DNA of 64,000 bases from Bipolaris cookei (Eukaryota; Ascomycota; Dothideomycetes; Pleosporales; Pleosporaceae): NCBI GenBank assembly GCA_002286855.1, contig NRSV01000041.1:124001-188000 (forward strand). Direction: 5' to 3'. How positions within the stretch are numbered: position 1 is the first letter of the stretch; each line of letters starts with the position of its first letter. Below the pieces are notes generated by a model that saw only the letters and a list, made by a program, of their open reading frames with translations, was not told where the DNA came from and ran no database searches. This document shows, one piece after another, positions 1 to 11,100 of this stretch. The translations under genes and the position numbers were made by a program.

Positions 1-431
1 GACGAGATCATGGGACCGCTGAACCAGGTCTACTTTACCATCAAGCCACAAGAGGGCATACAAGCAAAGTCATTCAAGGCTGGTGATAAGTTCTACATTG
101 GAGGCGACAAGCTGCTCCCTCTTGACAGGTAACATAGCTCACCTGGCTGTCCATTTAGCGTGCTAACAAAAATAGGTTCTTGCCCAAGCCCAAGCCTGTT
201 GGCGGCGTTACGAAGGTCAAGAAGCCCGCTGGTGCAGGCCGTGGAGCACCACGAGGTGGTTCTCGTGGCTTCGGAAGTCGCGGCCGTGGAGCACCGCGTG
301 GACGGGGTGGACCCCCTGGGCGCGGAGGCTTTGGTGCCCGTGGTGGAGGTCGCGGCGGAAGCAGTGGTTTCTCAAGAGGCGGTGGACGTGGTGGTAGCGG
401 CTTTGGTGGACGTGGACGAGGAGGATATTAA
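1..431 (+). CDS. GAR1: H/ACA snoRNP subunit Gar1, 3' part (5' end outside window)
   Basis: Gar1 is a core protein of H/ACA small nucleolar RNPs, which pseudouridylate rRNA in the nucleolus. Exons 1-128 and 176-431 join in frame (AG|G gives Arg); the 47-nt intron has a GT donor, a gctaac branch point and an aatag acceptor. The visible 127 residues hold the end of the Gar1 RNA-binding core (MGPLNQVYFTIKPQEG, FKAGDKFYIGGDKLLPLDR, FLPKPKP) followed by a Gly/Arg-rich RGG tail of about 65 residues (repeats such as RGGPPGRGGF and GGRGRGGY) ending in TAA. The core before MGPLNQ and the N-terminal RGG region lie upstream of the window. The tail is typical of Gar1. No other family fits this core plus tail. 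Confidence 0.95.
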
Positions 432-1630
432 ATGCTTCGGCCCGGGACGACGATCACCTCACGCTGGAGAAGCGCTGCCGGTTGTGCTGCCGTTTCGGCT
501 CGAGCCTACGATTACCCACCGATACCATGATCATTTGTCGGCGTTTTGGAGTTGCGATGGAACCACTGTAACATGTCAAAAATATGGCGCCCTGTTGCGG
601 ACACTTTGAGATGGATGCGCGGATTGTTATTTTTCTAGCCAAATTACTCTCGATTTTACAAGCAATCGCAAAGACGGGAAGCTGAGTAGCCCTGTACGTG
701 GTGATCATGGTTGACCGTTGGGGCTGAGATGGCGCCACATCACTAAAAGCTTGAAAGGTATCAGACGCCGAAACTTCTGACATGTCACCAAAACAACTTT
801 ACAAAGAAGCATGTGGGATTGCGCATCATTCCGTTCTGGAAATGGCTATCTTTCGTATGCTGATGGCTTTCACCGGTCACTAATTAACCTGCAATTGAAG
901 ATGTGGGTGACAAGACGAACTTCAGTAATTCCCAACATGTGCAAGAACAAGCAAAGCACATGGGTGCCGTGATGTCAACGTCACAGCTGTCGGATGCTGC
1001 GAAACACCCGAGACAGTCGAAAGGTTGGGCTTTTTTCCGATGGAGCTTCGTGCCGCGGCCAATAAACTCATTTGCAACATGCCAGCCATCCCAGCCCAGC
1101 CTCCTCAATGTGGTCGCGGCGGTCCGCGGAAGCATCAACAACAACAGGTTCTGTAGGGGCTCGGACAACTTTTGCGTTTCTCCTACACGGCCCATCTTTC
1201 CCTACCTTTCTTTTTCCTCAGTTTTGCTCCTTGAAAGGGGTGTCCTGGTACCACTGAGCTCTCCGCATTCCACCCCGCAACAATCCCGCTTTGTCTGAGC
1301 CGCACCCTCACGTCACTCATTCGCTTGTGCCAATCCCCACAGTTTCCATACGACAGCGCGCAAAGACTCGGAGACAACGCCATAAGAGGCTGGATATCAG
1401 CAGAAGAGACGCACATCTGGTCAATCGCTGGATAGGGGAAGGGAGATTGCGACACTGCCAAGTCAGTCTCCGGATAACCGACGGTAAACAAGGCAACGAA
1501 GCTTCACACCTAGGAATACCATTGCAGCTACACGAGCGCAACGACCTCCTCACTCTGCGCAACCCCAACTGAACACAAATCCATTACAAACCACGTGTGA
1601 CAAAGCGTCAGAGCTCAAAAGATCGAAAAA
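432..1630. other. Intergenic: GAR1 3' flank and promoter of next gene
   Basis: No supportable gene. Short open frames here lack codon structure or family resemblance. A CCAAT-type motif lies near 1055-1062 and a CACGTG E-box near 1591-1596, about 35 nt before the next start codon; both are candidate promoter elements only. Confidence 0.5.
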
Positions 1631-2342
1631 ATGGCGCGCGCAGGACACTCAGGCACAATCGTCGGCTCGGCGATAGTAGTACGGGAAAAGTACTACTGGC
1701 CAGACTTACAACTGAACATCTGGACAATAGTTATGCTGGCGACAGCAGGGCTAATATTGGGCGTGAATGCACAATTCATGGAGATACAGAATCGAATGGG
1801 TTTGGGAACGCCATGGTATGTGAAATTCTACCACCTACACTCAAGCAGCAGATGGAAACAATACTCAATTCTCCCTGGAGACAACTGCTAACCCAAGTTT
1901 CATATAGGATCATGCCCTATGGCGTCACAGTAGGCACACTCGCTATTATTTTCATCATTATCGAAGTCATCTACATTGCGCAACGCAAACTCCTTCCTGG
2001 CGTCATGATGTTGTTTTCCTTCATCCTACTTGTCCTCTTCCTCGCCGGGGTCATTGGAACTGCAATACAACTCTTCGCTGGACCCAATATCAACAATCAA
2101 TGCAATACCTATGTATTCAACAGTGATGTAAGGGGGCCCAACATTGAAACGCTAGCGTTTTTGCAGCAGAGGAATATCTGTAAGTAACCATACATTTTTT
2201 TGAAAGATGGGAGAGACTAATCAAGCTGGAAATAGGCCAATGCTGGCAGGCTCAATTTGCATTCTGGATCATTGGAACAGTGTTTCTCATATGGATGATG
2301 GTCATGGCCAGCCAAGTCAACTCGAACAACTATGTCAGATAG
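1631..2342 (+). CDS. Four-span integral membrane protein, function unknown
   Basis: Exons 1631-1815, 1908-2179 and 2236-2342 join in frame to 187 residues. Intron 1 (92 nt) has donor gtatgt and intron 2 (56 nt) has donor gtaagt; both end in tag. Hydrophobic segments lie near residues 27-47 (LNIWTIVMLATAGLILGVNA), 66-87 (VTVGTLAIIFIIIEVIYIA), 94-116 (GVMMLFSFILLVLFLAGVIG) and 158-178 (FAFWIIGTVFLIWMMVMA). The third loop carries Cys residues (NNQCNTYVF, RNICQCW) that could form disulfides. The size and four-span layout resemble fungal MARVEL/tetraspan-like proteins, but I recognise no diagnostic motif. The ATG at 1631 is the first in frame and directly precedes the conserved-looking N-terminus MARAGHSGTIVG. 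It is tandem with GAR1, with no evident functional link. Confidence 0.75.
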
Positions 2343-2856
2343 TAGAGTGTCGTGGCCTTGGCTGTTTTTTTGTTATGAGAAACATTTCCAAATTTCTTTG
2401 CATGTAATGCTTTTTTTTCTTCCTTTTTTTTCTACAATTCATGCGCCACGTGTCTATGAAGGTATTAATGGTCAGCATGTACCATGTAGTTTGGGCGACA
2501 GCAACAGCGAACATTGTAGTGTATAAACGATGAATGAGATACCGATTGCATTGACGCACAGCAGCGAAATAAATGCATATTTATATGAGTAACAGTACAC
2601 TTGAATGTCAGCAGTAGGAACGAAGAATGAGAATAGTTGTCTTGTAGCATAGCGCAGAGAAAAATATGAATACAAGTATCAACCCAACCCAAATGGTACT
2701 TGCACGTGTGTTTTCTCGAATTCACACTTGCATGTAACCAGAAGCACGCCTGCATAAGTATACCTCCAAGTTCACACTTCTCCAATCCTCAACCTTGTTT
2801 AGATGGCAATATTGAATATAGCCCCCTTCCTTGTTCTCGTACTTACATAAATACCC

Positions 2857-2870
2857 GTGACTCGAGTCAC
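2857..2870. promoter_or_regulatory. 14-bp perfect palindrome GTGACTCGAGTCAC (bZIP-like half sites)
   Basis: The sequence reads the same on both strands and holds two inverted TGACTC half sites. Known Gcn4/CpcA and AP-1 sites are TGA(C/G)TCA; here the half sites abut through CG instead of overlapping. It lies in the convergent intergenic region, so a promoter role for either annotated neighbour is not obvious. Confidence 0.35.
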
Positions 2871-4104
2871 TAACACTCAAGCTCCCTTAGCAACGACCAT
2901 CCCATCACGTCGCCAAGTCTAAAGGGCAGCAATCGGACGCAAGTGTGAGCATGGCAACTGTAGTCAAGACTGAAAAAAGTAAGATAGGGTATACAATGCT
3001 AATTATTAGGAACGGGGGTGAGGGATCACCATCCCACCTGCCCCTTTCCCTCTCCCCGTTATCTGAGCCAGCTGTAGATGCAGCGCAAGGAGTATCGGAT
3101 GCAGGGACTTTTCTTTGTCTCTTTCCTCTTCGTTGTGCGTAAAATAGTTTACACACGTTACCACTACAGCGAGGTAGTAAATGTAAGGAGGTTGCGAAAG
3201 GGTGATACTTCAGCCCTTGAACAAGCCAAGCGCTCACGGTAATACTCCCGTAACCAGCCCCAAAACGGGCAAAAAACCATCTATCCCCATAGCTCAACAC
3301 AACTATACCTACCCTTTTTCCCATCCTCGTCATCACCATCCCAAAACAGCCTGATTTAACAAAGAAAAACAAGACAAAGCTCGAGCCAGTCTGCTGCCCC
3401 CCTTCCTCTGTTTTTGCACGAAAGAGGTCCGTCCATCACCCAGCCGACGCGACCGAACTTGTGACATTTGGGACAAACAACGACACCATGACGCCTCAAT
3501 GAGATAATGGAGATCAACCCTCCACGGCCACGCCGTTTGTCGTTCCCGCCAAACCAATTTATAGTTAATGGTATCATTACGAACTACCGTCCACTAGACC
3601 CAAGCCCAGCTCAGCCCCAACCCAACTATCCCCATCCAACCAACCCACGCAAACACACGAGGCGCGCAAAACAGGACAAGCGTCAAACACGTCGCACCAC
3701 GCACTAGATCGTCGATCTGCCCTATCTCCCTCCTTCCCCGCTGTACCTAAGCTGTGCGAGGCCAACCCAACCGCATCCGGAAAACCCACACGCGCTGCCG
3801 CCGGCATCTTTTTTTTGTTTCATTACCATACCAAAGTAACATTACAAACCTTGGTCCTCTTGGCCCTCTCAACCTTGATTCCGTAACTATACTACTTATA
3901 ATTATTCCCCAACCAAGGCCCTTGGATCTGTTCCGTTTTACCGTTTTCCATGCCATGCACATTGCCTAAACTACCACTGCCCGTTTATAGAAACTGCGCT
4001 AGGACTGAGTGAGTAGGCCATGAGGTTAACACTCCTGCACACATGCACACACACAACCCCCCCCTAGGTCGCGGATCGAGCCGGCCTGGGCATCGAAAAG
4101 GACC

Positions 4105-4139
4105 AGGCAAGGTCCCCGGTTTATTCGGTTTCCTTGCCT
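4105..4139 (+). other. 8-bp stem-loop followed by T-rich tract
   Basis: AGGCAAGG (4105-4112) and CCTTGCCT (4132-4139) are exact inverted repeats around a 19-nt loop, followed by a run of T/TTTC from 4139. The shape resembles a terminator or an RNA 3' end, but eukaryotic Pol II does not use such hairpins, and no Pol III promoter boxes were recognised upstream. Confidence 0.3.
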
Positions 4140-5248
4140 TTTTCTTTCTTTCTTTCTAATCTATTTGGGAGAGTTTGAGAGATGGAGAGGGTAATGGAGC
4201 CAATTAGATTGATGATTAAGGTGGATTGGGTTAACTACTCATGTACGATGCTTTGCGCGGAAACGCCTCGGCGTCACTGGACCCACGCGCGTCGTTTACA
4301 TACAAGTGTGCTGTGATAAGCTCGGTTCGACTCGGAGTGTTTTTTTCTTGCTTGTAAGTAGTGTTGGTGGGTGAGGGAGTTGTGGTACGTTGGTGGGTTG
4401 AGTGAGGGGGTGGCTGGGGTGCGACAAAGATCCAACAAGGCAGGCGGCTGGGGATGTGCTCTCTTCTAAACAAGAGAGACAAAATGAGGCGTGAGAACTC
4501 TTTAGTGCTATCAGCTGACATCATCGGAAATTATATAACACGATGTAGCGTCCTTTTCGGGGCAATTTGGTAAATTGCACTCATCGTGTTCATTCGTGGT
4601 GGGTCACTGCACAAAAGCTGCATCAGTTAGGAACCATGGAGTCTAGAAGGAAAAATTACACGTAGTTTTGGATTGAGTCTGACTGTTTCGCCTAAATGGC
4701 TGTACGGAAAGATGCAGTTGCATATGCCCAGTGCCCAGCTAAGCCTCCGGACTTGGTCTATAACATGCTGAGACGGTAGATGGCTAAGCCGTGCTGATAG
4801 TAAACAAAGAAAAACTCCAAAGTGAATTAAAATACAGATGCTGAACAGATGCTCCAGTAGAAAGATGTTGGCAAAGGTGCTCGTACAAAGCGCTTGTGCA
4901 GTCGCTAGTGCAAACAGCCGCTAAAGGGTAATTGTGCGACATGAAAAAGAGTAGGACGAAATAGAGCAAACGTATGCAATGATGCATGAGGTATGTAGAA
5001 ATCGACATGTCCTGTCCAAACCCAGGACCAGGCAGGGTCTCTCACCAAACCGCCATAAACGCCATGCTTTTCAGAAAAAAACCAAATCAAGAGGAGAAAC
5101 TGACAACAGTCGGCAGCGGCTGCGCATCCAGTAGCGATTAATCAATCCGTCGAATGCGCTTACTGTCGTTGTCGTTATCGTTTTATCGTGCCCGAGCGGT
5201 TGCTAGGGGGGTATGTCGTGATGAGTGTGAACGGGCCAATGCCGACGG

Positions 5249-6475
5249 TCACGATATAAGTTCACCACCGAGTTCCATGCTAAGGCCATCCATCTTCCCA
5301 ATATGAGCACGCATATGTGAGGCGTCACCAGTGGGAGGGGCGATGTTGTCGAAATTGATATGACGTCGTGCTTCTCGGACGGCCGCGGGTGTTCGGGTTG
5401 CGACAGGTGTGCGATTCCACGATGCATTGGCCTGCGCAGGGCTCGGCGACATATTCAGGAACTCAGCAAAGTTCAAGTTTGTCGAGGGTGTCGCCAGTCC
5501 AAAGCCTGTGTAATGGGACCCACCACCGCCAGGGGTGGACATCATGGACGAAGGGAGAGGAGTAGATTTCGACGGCGGAGTGGACGGTGCGAGCATCTGC
5601 GGCTTCTGGTGGCCTGGGCGAACCGGCGTTGGTGATGTAGCTAGATACATGAGCAAATTTGCGTCATCGCTACCCTGTCTTCCTTCACGAGCCGCACCGG
5701 CAGCATTGAATCCACGTTGTCGGAGGCGTGCTGAGCGAGCAACATCAGGGGGTGGTGTACGCGGGGCTCTCGGCGGCGATGACTGGAAATGGGAACGGTT
5801 TAGGGAGAAGGATGTTATGGGCAGGTCTTCGTCGTCGTCTTCGGATAGCAAGGGGGAATGAGGGTCGGCGACGATGGATGTTTCCGAAACAAAGGACAGG
5901 CTTGGCACATGCAGACGGCCAAAACGTGCATGTCTGCGGTGATAAACGGGCGAGGACTCGGGCAGCTGGAAGCTGTTTTTCCATGAAGTAGCGGCGCTGG
6001 TCGAGGTGCGCACTTTGACTCGGGCGTGATTGCTCGATGCCGGGTATTTGTTGGTGCTGGGGCGTTGGCAACGGGGCCGCTTGCTCTGGGTATAGCTGCC
6101 TGCGGACCGGCTCTCGGAACGGCGAATGTGGTCTGAAAAGATGGGAGCTTGGAGGGGCGAGGAGTCGAGGACGCTGGGTTGATAGAAGCGTTCCGAGACG
6201 CTCGAGACATCCGACATGGCTTCATTGCTGGAGCCAGGCCGCTTACGCTTACGCTCGACACCGTCGAGGACAGGCTCAATGGCGTCTAGGCTGAGGCTTT
6301 CCCAGCCATTCTTCATCTTGACGTTGGCCAGGGCGAGGCGGTTTTGCAGAGTGCGGGTCATCTGGACAGCATACGATCAGCACACGGGGGACAAAGGACC
6401 AGAAAGAGGGAGACGAACCTTTGAGACCTGGGCCCTTCGCAGGACCTTGGTCGCAACATCGTCCTGTTCAGCCAT
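5249..6475 (-). CDS. Whi5/Nrm1-family G1/S transcriptional repressor
   Basis: Exons 6475-6419 and 6361-5249 join in frame to 389 residues; the 57-nt intron has a gttcgt donor and a ccag acceptor. Right after the splice, near residues 24-45, is the short Whi5/Nrm1 signature LQNRLALANVKMKNGW plus SLDAIEP. In yeast this motif binds SBF/MBF and represses G1/S genes until Cln-CDK phosphorylation. The rest is low-complexity and rich in Ser/Pro, with many SP/TP sites (for example SPPRAPRTPPP and STPPSKSTP), which fits CDK control. A basic patch (ERKRKRPG, residues about 55-62) could be a nuclear signal. A second block near residues 257-272 (NLLMYLATSPTPVRP) is also typical of filamentous-fungal members. 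Choosing between Whi5 and Nrm1 is not possible by eye. It is divergent from the metallopeptidase gene. Confidence 0.8.
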
Positions 6476-7873
6476 GGTGGAGGGGTTGGTGGGAGGGGGA
6501 GGAGACGGGCAGGGAAGGGATTGTTGTTGTAGTTGTTGTTGTTTCCCTGGCTGACGTCTCAGTAAGTAGAGTTGCTACAGGCGAAACAGCATCTGGGCGG
6601 GAGCTGAGGTGACGGCCAGGCAAGGAATGTGAGGAGCGGATCGAAGTGGACTAGCTCAAAAGTCTGCGGCAGCACAGGCCCCGTGGTGTCGGGGCGGCGC
6701 AGGCGTGAGGAGGTCCAGGTGGTAGGCAGGCGGACTAGGGGCAGGATATATCCATTAGTGACCTGGATAGCGGGCTCCTATCCGGCGCTGGAGCCTTGGT
6801 GCGGTTGGCTGCAACAAAGCAAAGTTGTCTTGAGAGGGTTGGTGGGCGGCAGGGGGTTGTGTGCCTGGTGGCTGCAATAGCATACGGGCGGTGCTGACTA
6901 AGGCCTGTATTGTATCGTACGGAATGCAATGGTGTCGCATGGCATCGAGCAGCGCCGCTCCGCCGCCTGCATCCGCGCATCGTCTCGAGCCATACCAGAT
7001 GGCGACTGGCACAGGAGTGAGGGCGCGCGAGGGACGGTGAGAGGGAAAGAGAGGTAGAGCGACGGAGGGAGACACGGGATCTGGCATGGATAGCCGGGAC
7101 GACGGCCAGCGCTCACGTGCAAGCATCTGCACTGGACACAGCACAGCGGGGGCCATGGGCATTATTTTGGATGGAGCTGCCACGGCCTCGGCCAGTATAT
7201 ACACGACAATGCTGGTGCTGTATGTACGTTGATGCCAACGACGACACGCTGCAGCAGCGCACCACCTCAGCCGCTGTTGGACAGCCAGGCGAGCTGTCCC
7301 AAAGCGGCTAGCGGCCGGCTACCGAGACAGGCTAGTGCTTGACGGGCAACGTCATTGTGGTGAGCAGCGCCGACGTCGTAACGTGCGCTCACTACGGCGT
7401 TGCGGCACTGCAGCACTGCAGCACGCCAGCCCACGCATTCGGCACATGCTGATGCGGATGCCATGGCATTTGCCCTTGCCCGCCCAATTGCTGTCAGACC
7501 AACGGTGCACAGGAGTGCCGCTCTTTCACTCCACCCGTTCGGGCCTGCTAGCCCGGACCGACCAGGCTACTTCACGCCCGGCGCCCACTCCACCCACCGC
7601 TGTAATTACCACTACCCTCTCCTGTCTTCTCTCACATCCAGCATATCCTGCCTTCACTCGCTTGTGTCCGTCTGCATAGCCCCCATTATCGCATAACTAT
7701 TGCCATTGCTGCTTTCCACGCGCCTGCAAGCATCCTACATTGGCTATCACGCTGCATTACGCGTCTTCCCCAGCAATCTCTGGCAGCTCCACATAGCTTG
7801 CCTTTTGTCGCTCACTACTTGCCTCTATGCCTGCACAGCCTGCCCGCTACACCACTGCGCTCTAGCCGACACT
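6476..7873. other. 1.4 kb divergent promoter region
   Basis: It separates two divergent start codons (6475 minus, 7874 plus). Open frames here are GC-rich chance frames. A direct repeat GCACTGCA / GCACTGCA lies near 7405-7420. The last 300 bases before 7874 are pyrimidine-rich, as in many fungal 5' leaders. Confidence 0.5.
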
Positions 7874-10362
7874 ATGCCTTCATTCCTTCGAAGCCTGAGC
7901 AGGAGGAACAATCGCGTGCCCAAGACGGACGATAAGCCCACCAATGGCACAGACAAGCACAAGGCCAAAGGCCTCGCCCATCGCGCCTCTGCCTCTACTA
8001 TGAACTCATCCAAGGTCGCCTCTTCTACTCCTTCTACCACACCAGCCACATCCACCACTGACGAGGTCAATGGCCCGACTCCTGCGCCTGCGCCTGCGCT
8101 ACCACAACGTCCGAATGTCGACCCCATAAAGCGCTACAGCACCAATGTAGGCATTCGCCGCCGTTTTTCAGGGCAAGTCTTCTAACAAGCGCATCCAGGG
8201 AGGGCCATATCCAGCACACAGTGGCTCCAACAACTCTTTGAACAGATCGTCGCTACTCGCGCCTCGTGTGGTATCGATTTCGGACAACTCCTGGGTACAT
8301 ATGAACAGTCGGATTGAATGGGCAATACTGACTTCGCACAGGTGCATCAACAAGTCCTTCTCATTTTCGGGCAGGTGGGCGAGCCGCAAAGTAGACCTTT
8401 GGACGGCACGCTTACGGTTCATCACCATCAAGGCCGCTTCCCGTCCACCTGTTGGCCAGTACACGAATCCTACTTCAAAGCATTGGTACACCTCGAGCCT
8501 GGCTGGAACCGAATACGTCTCGACTTTACCTCGCCCAAAGTCTCCTCGTCAAATACCTCCATCTCCCCGCATGCGTCCTTCATCAACATAAACTATTTAC
8601 CCTTGACTCAGTCCCCCCCTCTTCAGCTTGCAATTATACTCGGACACGATTCCCCAGGCACATATGATGCTCCACATGAGCGTATCGAGCGCGAAGGCAA
8701 TGGTCTTGAGCTCGCACTAAAGAAGTTTCGAATGGCTGCATATCTCTGGCAAGCTTTCACAGGAGAGCAGATGAAGCGCTATGGTTTCGGTCGTCGCTGT
8801 TTCCGTTTTGAAGATGCCTGGGAACCCGGTACACTGAGCTATCAAGACTGGGGGCAAAACCAATATCGCACACAGGCCAAGATTCACGTTATTCGCTCCA
8901 AAAGGTCCGTCGCAGAAATACGGGACCTTGAGCGTGCGCAACAGTATGGCCCTGGAACGAAGAAGAATGAACTCTTTGACTTTGCCATAGAGGCATGTAG
9001 GGACTATTTTCATATAGCGCCGGGTCAGAAGCATTACATTTCTTGCTTGTTTCTTGATACACAGTGGGATACTCAAACACAGACAGTACGGGGACATGCG
9101 GCATTGGGCGGTGGTACTGGTGATCTACAGCTTGCCATTTTCGGCTCTCACGCGCTCCACAGCTATCCATCCAGCATCGAGGAAGTTTTCCAGGCGTTCC
9201 AGGACTGCACCCGTACTGATACTTCTGTTGTTGCAAACGACTGTAACGAGTCTGGAAGCAACTGGGAGGCCGCTAACATAGGCATCGGTGCACACCTCCA
9301 CGAGACGGGCCATCTTTTCGGCTGTCCTCACCAGGAGTCAGGTATCATGTTACGCGACTATGTTACCTTGAACCGTACATTTATTTGTCGGGAACCTTAC
9401 TCAACGCGCACCAAGTCACCAGGTCAGCGGCTAGTTTTGCCCAACGACGAATGCAGGTGGCACAAGTTGGACGTACTACGATTCCGGTTCCACCCTTGCT
9501 TCCGGATACCGATTGATGCTCCAATGATAAACGGAGATGACAGCGTACAAGTGTGGACGGTTGATGCGAGCCAAGGTGGCGTCATTGCCACATCGAAATC
9601 CGGCATTGCATGGGTTGAGCTCTACACTGAAGGAGACGACATTTGCCGCCACTGGAAAGAGTTTCCCGAGTTGGAGAACCAGTACCCTCGACAGGTGACA
9701 CTGGATGAAGGTGGTCTCCGCTCAATGCTACCTGCGGACAAGCAAAAGTCTCACTTGAAAGTTGAAGTGTATTCTGCGGGTGGAGGCAAGCACGTCGTTG
9801 AAGACTTTGGTAAACTCGCCAACCAGAAGCTTGCTAGAGTCAAGTTGCCAGACGGCCGCTGGGGCTACCGCGGCGGCAAACTAGGCTACTCGCAAATGGA
9901 GGGCTCACAGCCCGAAGAAATCATCTTGGACTATGTTCACATCCAGACCAAACTATTGCTTCGTATAAAAGTCTACCACGGCTACGCAGTCGATGGTCTG
10001 GAATTCATCTACGAAGACACAGACACGCAGCTCTTCGGCAAGCGCGGAGGCAGCGTCTCAGAGTTTGCTCTCGACACCCGCAAGGGCGAGCTCCTACTTG
10101 GCTTTGCGCTCCGTGCTGGCCTTTGGATTGATGGCCTGCAAATTCTCACTAGTCTGGGGCGAAAGAGCGAGTGGTATGGGAACCCGAATGGCGGTAGTGG
10201 GTACGTGTTCTCTCTTCCAATTGCTAACACGACATCTTGTGACAGCTTGCTAACATGCGGGTTAGACACACGCTTATACCTCCGCGTGGATATACTATTG
10301 GTGGTATCTCGGGATCCTGTGCCCAGTGGCTCGATGGCTTTTCCCTCATCATCACAAGATGA
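7874..10362 (+). CDS. Zinc metallopeptidase (YIL108W-like) with C-terminal jacalin-like domain
   Basis: Exons 7874-8146, 8199-8294, 8342-10200 and 10266-10362 join in frame to 774 residues. Intron 1 (52 nt) has branch ttctaac and resolves what first looks like a frameshift; intron 3 (65 nt) has donor gtacgt and contains two gctaac boxes. Residues 1-91 are a Ser/Thr-rich disordered leader starting MPSFLRSLSRRNNR. The peptidase active site is HETGHLFGCPH, an extended HExxHxxGxxH zinc motif at residues 443-453, as in the fungal putative metallopeptidase family (Pfam 12044, from memory). The last about 150 residues fit a jacalin-type beta-prism lectin fold: LPDGRWGYRGGKLG, GLEFIYED and, after the last splice, GHTLIPPRGYTIGGISGSC and WLDGFSLI. 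No signal peptide is evident, so it is probably cytosolic. Substrate unknown. Confidence 0.85.
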
Positions 10363-11100
10363 TGCGTGTTATAATTACTTATCCTTTGACCTACTTTGCT
10401 TTCTTACTCCCTCTCTTTCTCTCTTTCTCTCTTTCTCTCTTTCTCTCTTTCTCTCTCTTTCTCTCTCTACTCCCCCCTTTTTTTCCCCGAATGTTCCTCA
10501 TGATACCACTGCGCGTCACGTTGAAGCTTGAACTCATTGGTCTTTTTTTCTCCGTTATTCTCATACTGGGAATTGGTAGCTGTTTTCTCGGGTTTTTAGA
10601 CAAGTAACATAGGTTTTCTCCTACATATTAGTTATAACATACACATGCACATATATATATACGAGAGGTGGCTTTAGGTTTATCATTGGTGTTCCTGGAG
10701 TCTGTACTTTTGAACATTTGAACGTACGGATATGAGTTGTATGCTTGTGCATTGCGTGTCCGGTTTTGTTCTGTTTTCACGATCCATTTAGCTTTGCATG
10801 TGTGTATTCCTGATAAGAGGGTATCATGATGTCTCTTTACGCTCATCCGCCAATCCATCATAGTGTCAACATAGTACCTACCCATCCATGCATCAACCCT
10901 CAATAGCAAATGTAAAACTTCCCTGTCCCTTCTCTCCCCTGGTATTCATATCTATTCCAATCCCAGCCATTGAATCTCAACCACAGCAACAACGATGATG
11001 CCGACAACTGACAATAGTCTTGCCCGTCGCCATCATTCCCCCAAGAAAAGACGGAGAGAAACCCACAAAAAATATTGGTACACAAACACACAAGTGCTCC
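10363..11100. other. Convergent intergenic with CT-rich tract
   Basis: It lies between the 3' ends of the metallopeptidase (+) and CHO1 (-). Positions about 10411-10470 are an almost pure pyrimidine run of TTTCTCTC units, followed by a C then T run. No gene is supported. Confidence 0.6.

Larger units (their letters stand above)
2343..5248. other. 2.9 kb gene-poor intergenic region
   Basis: It lies between the 3' ends of the four-span gene (+) and the Whi5-like gene (-), which are convergent. No open frame shows family resemblance or splice continuity. The sequence includes T-rich tracts, C-rich runs near 4060, and two symmetric elements annotated separately (2857-2870 and 4105-4139). Confidence 0.5.

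Noticed and set aside
3356..3577. Minus-strand frame with a CPKCHKFG zinc-ribbon-like motif
   Set aside because: Only one CxxC, no second pair, and no splice signals extending it; insufficient for a gene.
4230..4350. tRNA-like stretch with TTCGACT followed by T run
   Set aside because: The presumed T-arm has a mismatch and no acceptor, D or anticodon arms could be built around it.
8147..8198. Apparent frameshift in the metallopeptidase
   Set aside because: A 52-nt GT-AG intron with a ttctaac branch point restores the frame exactly.
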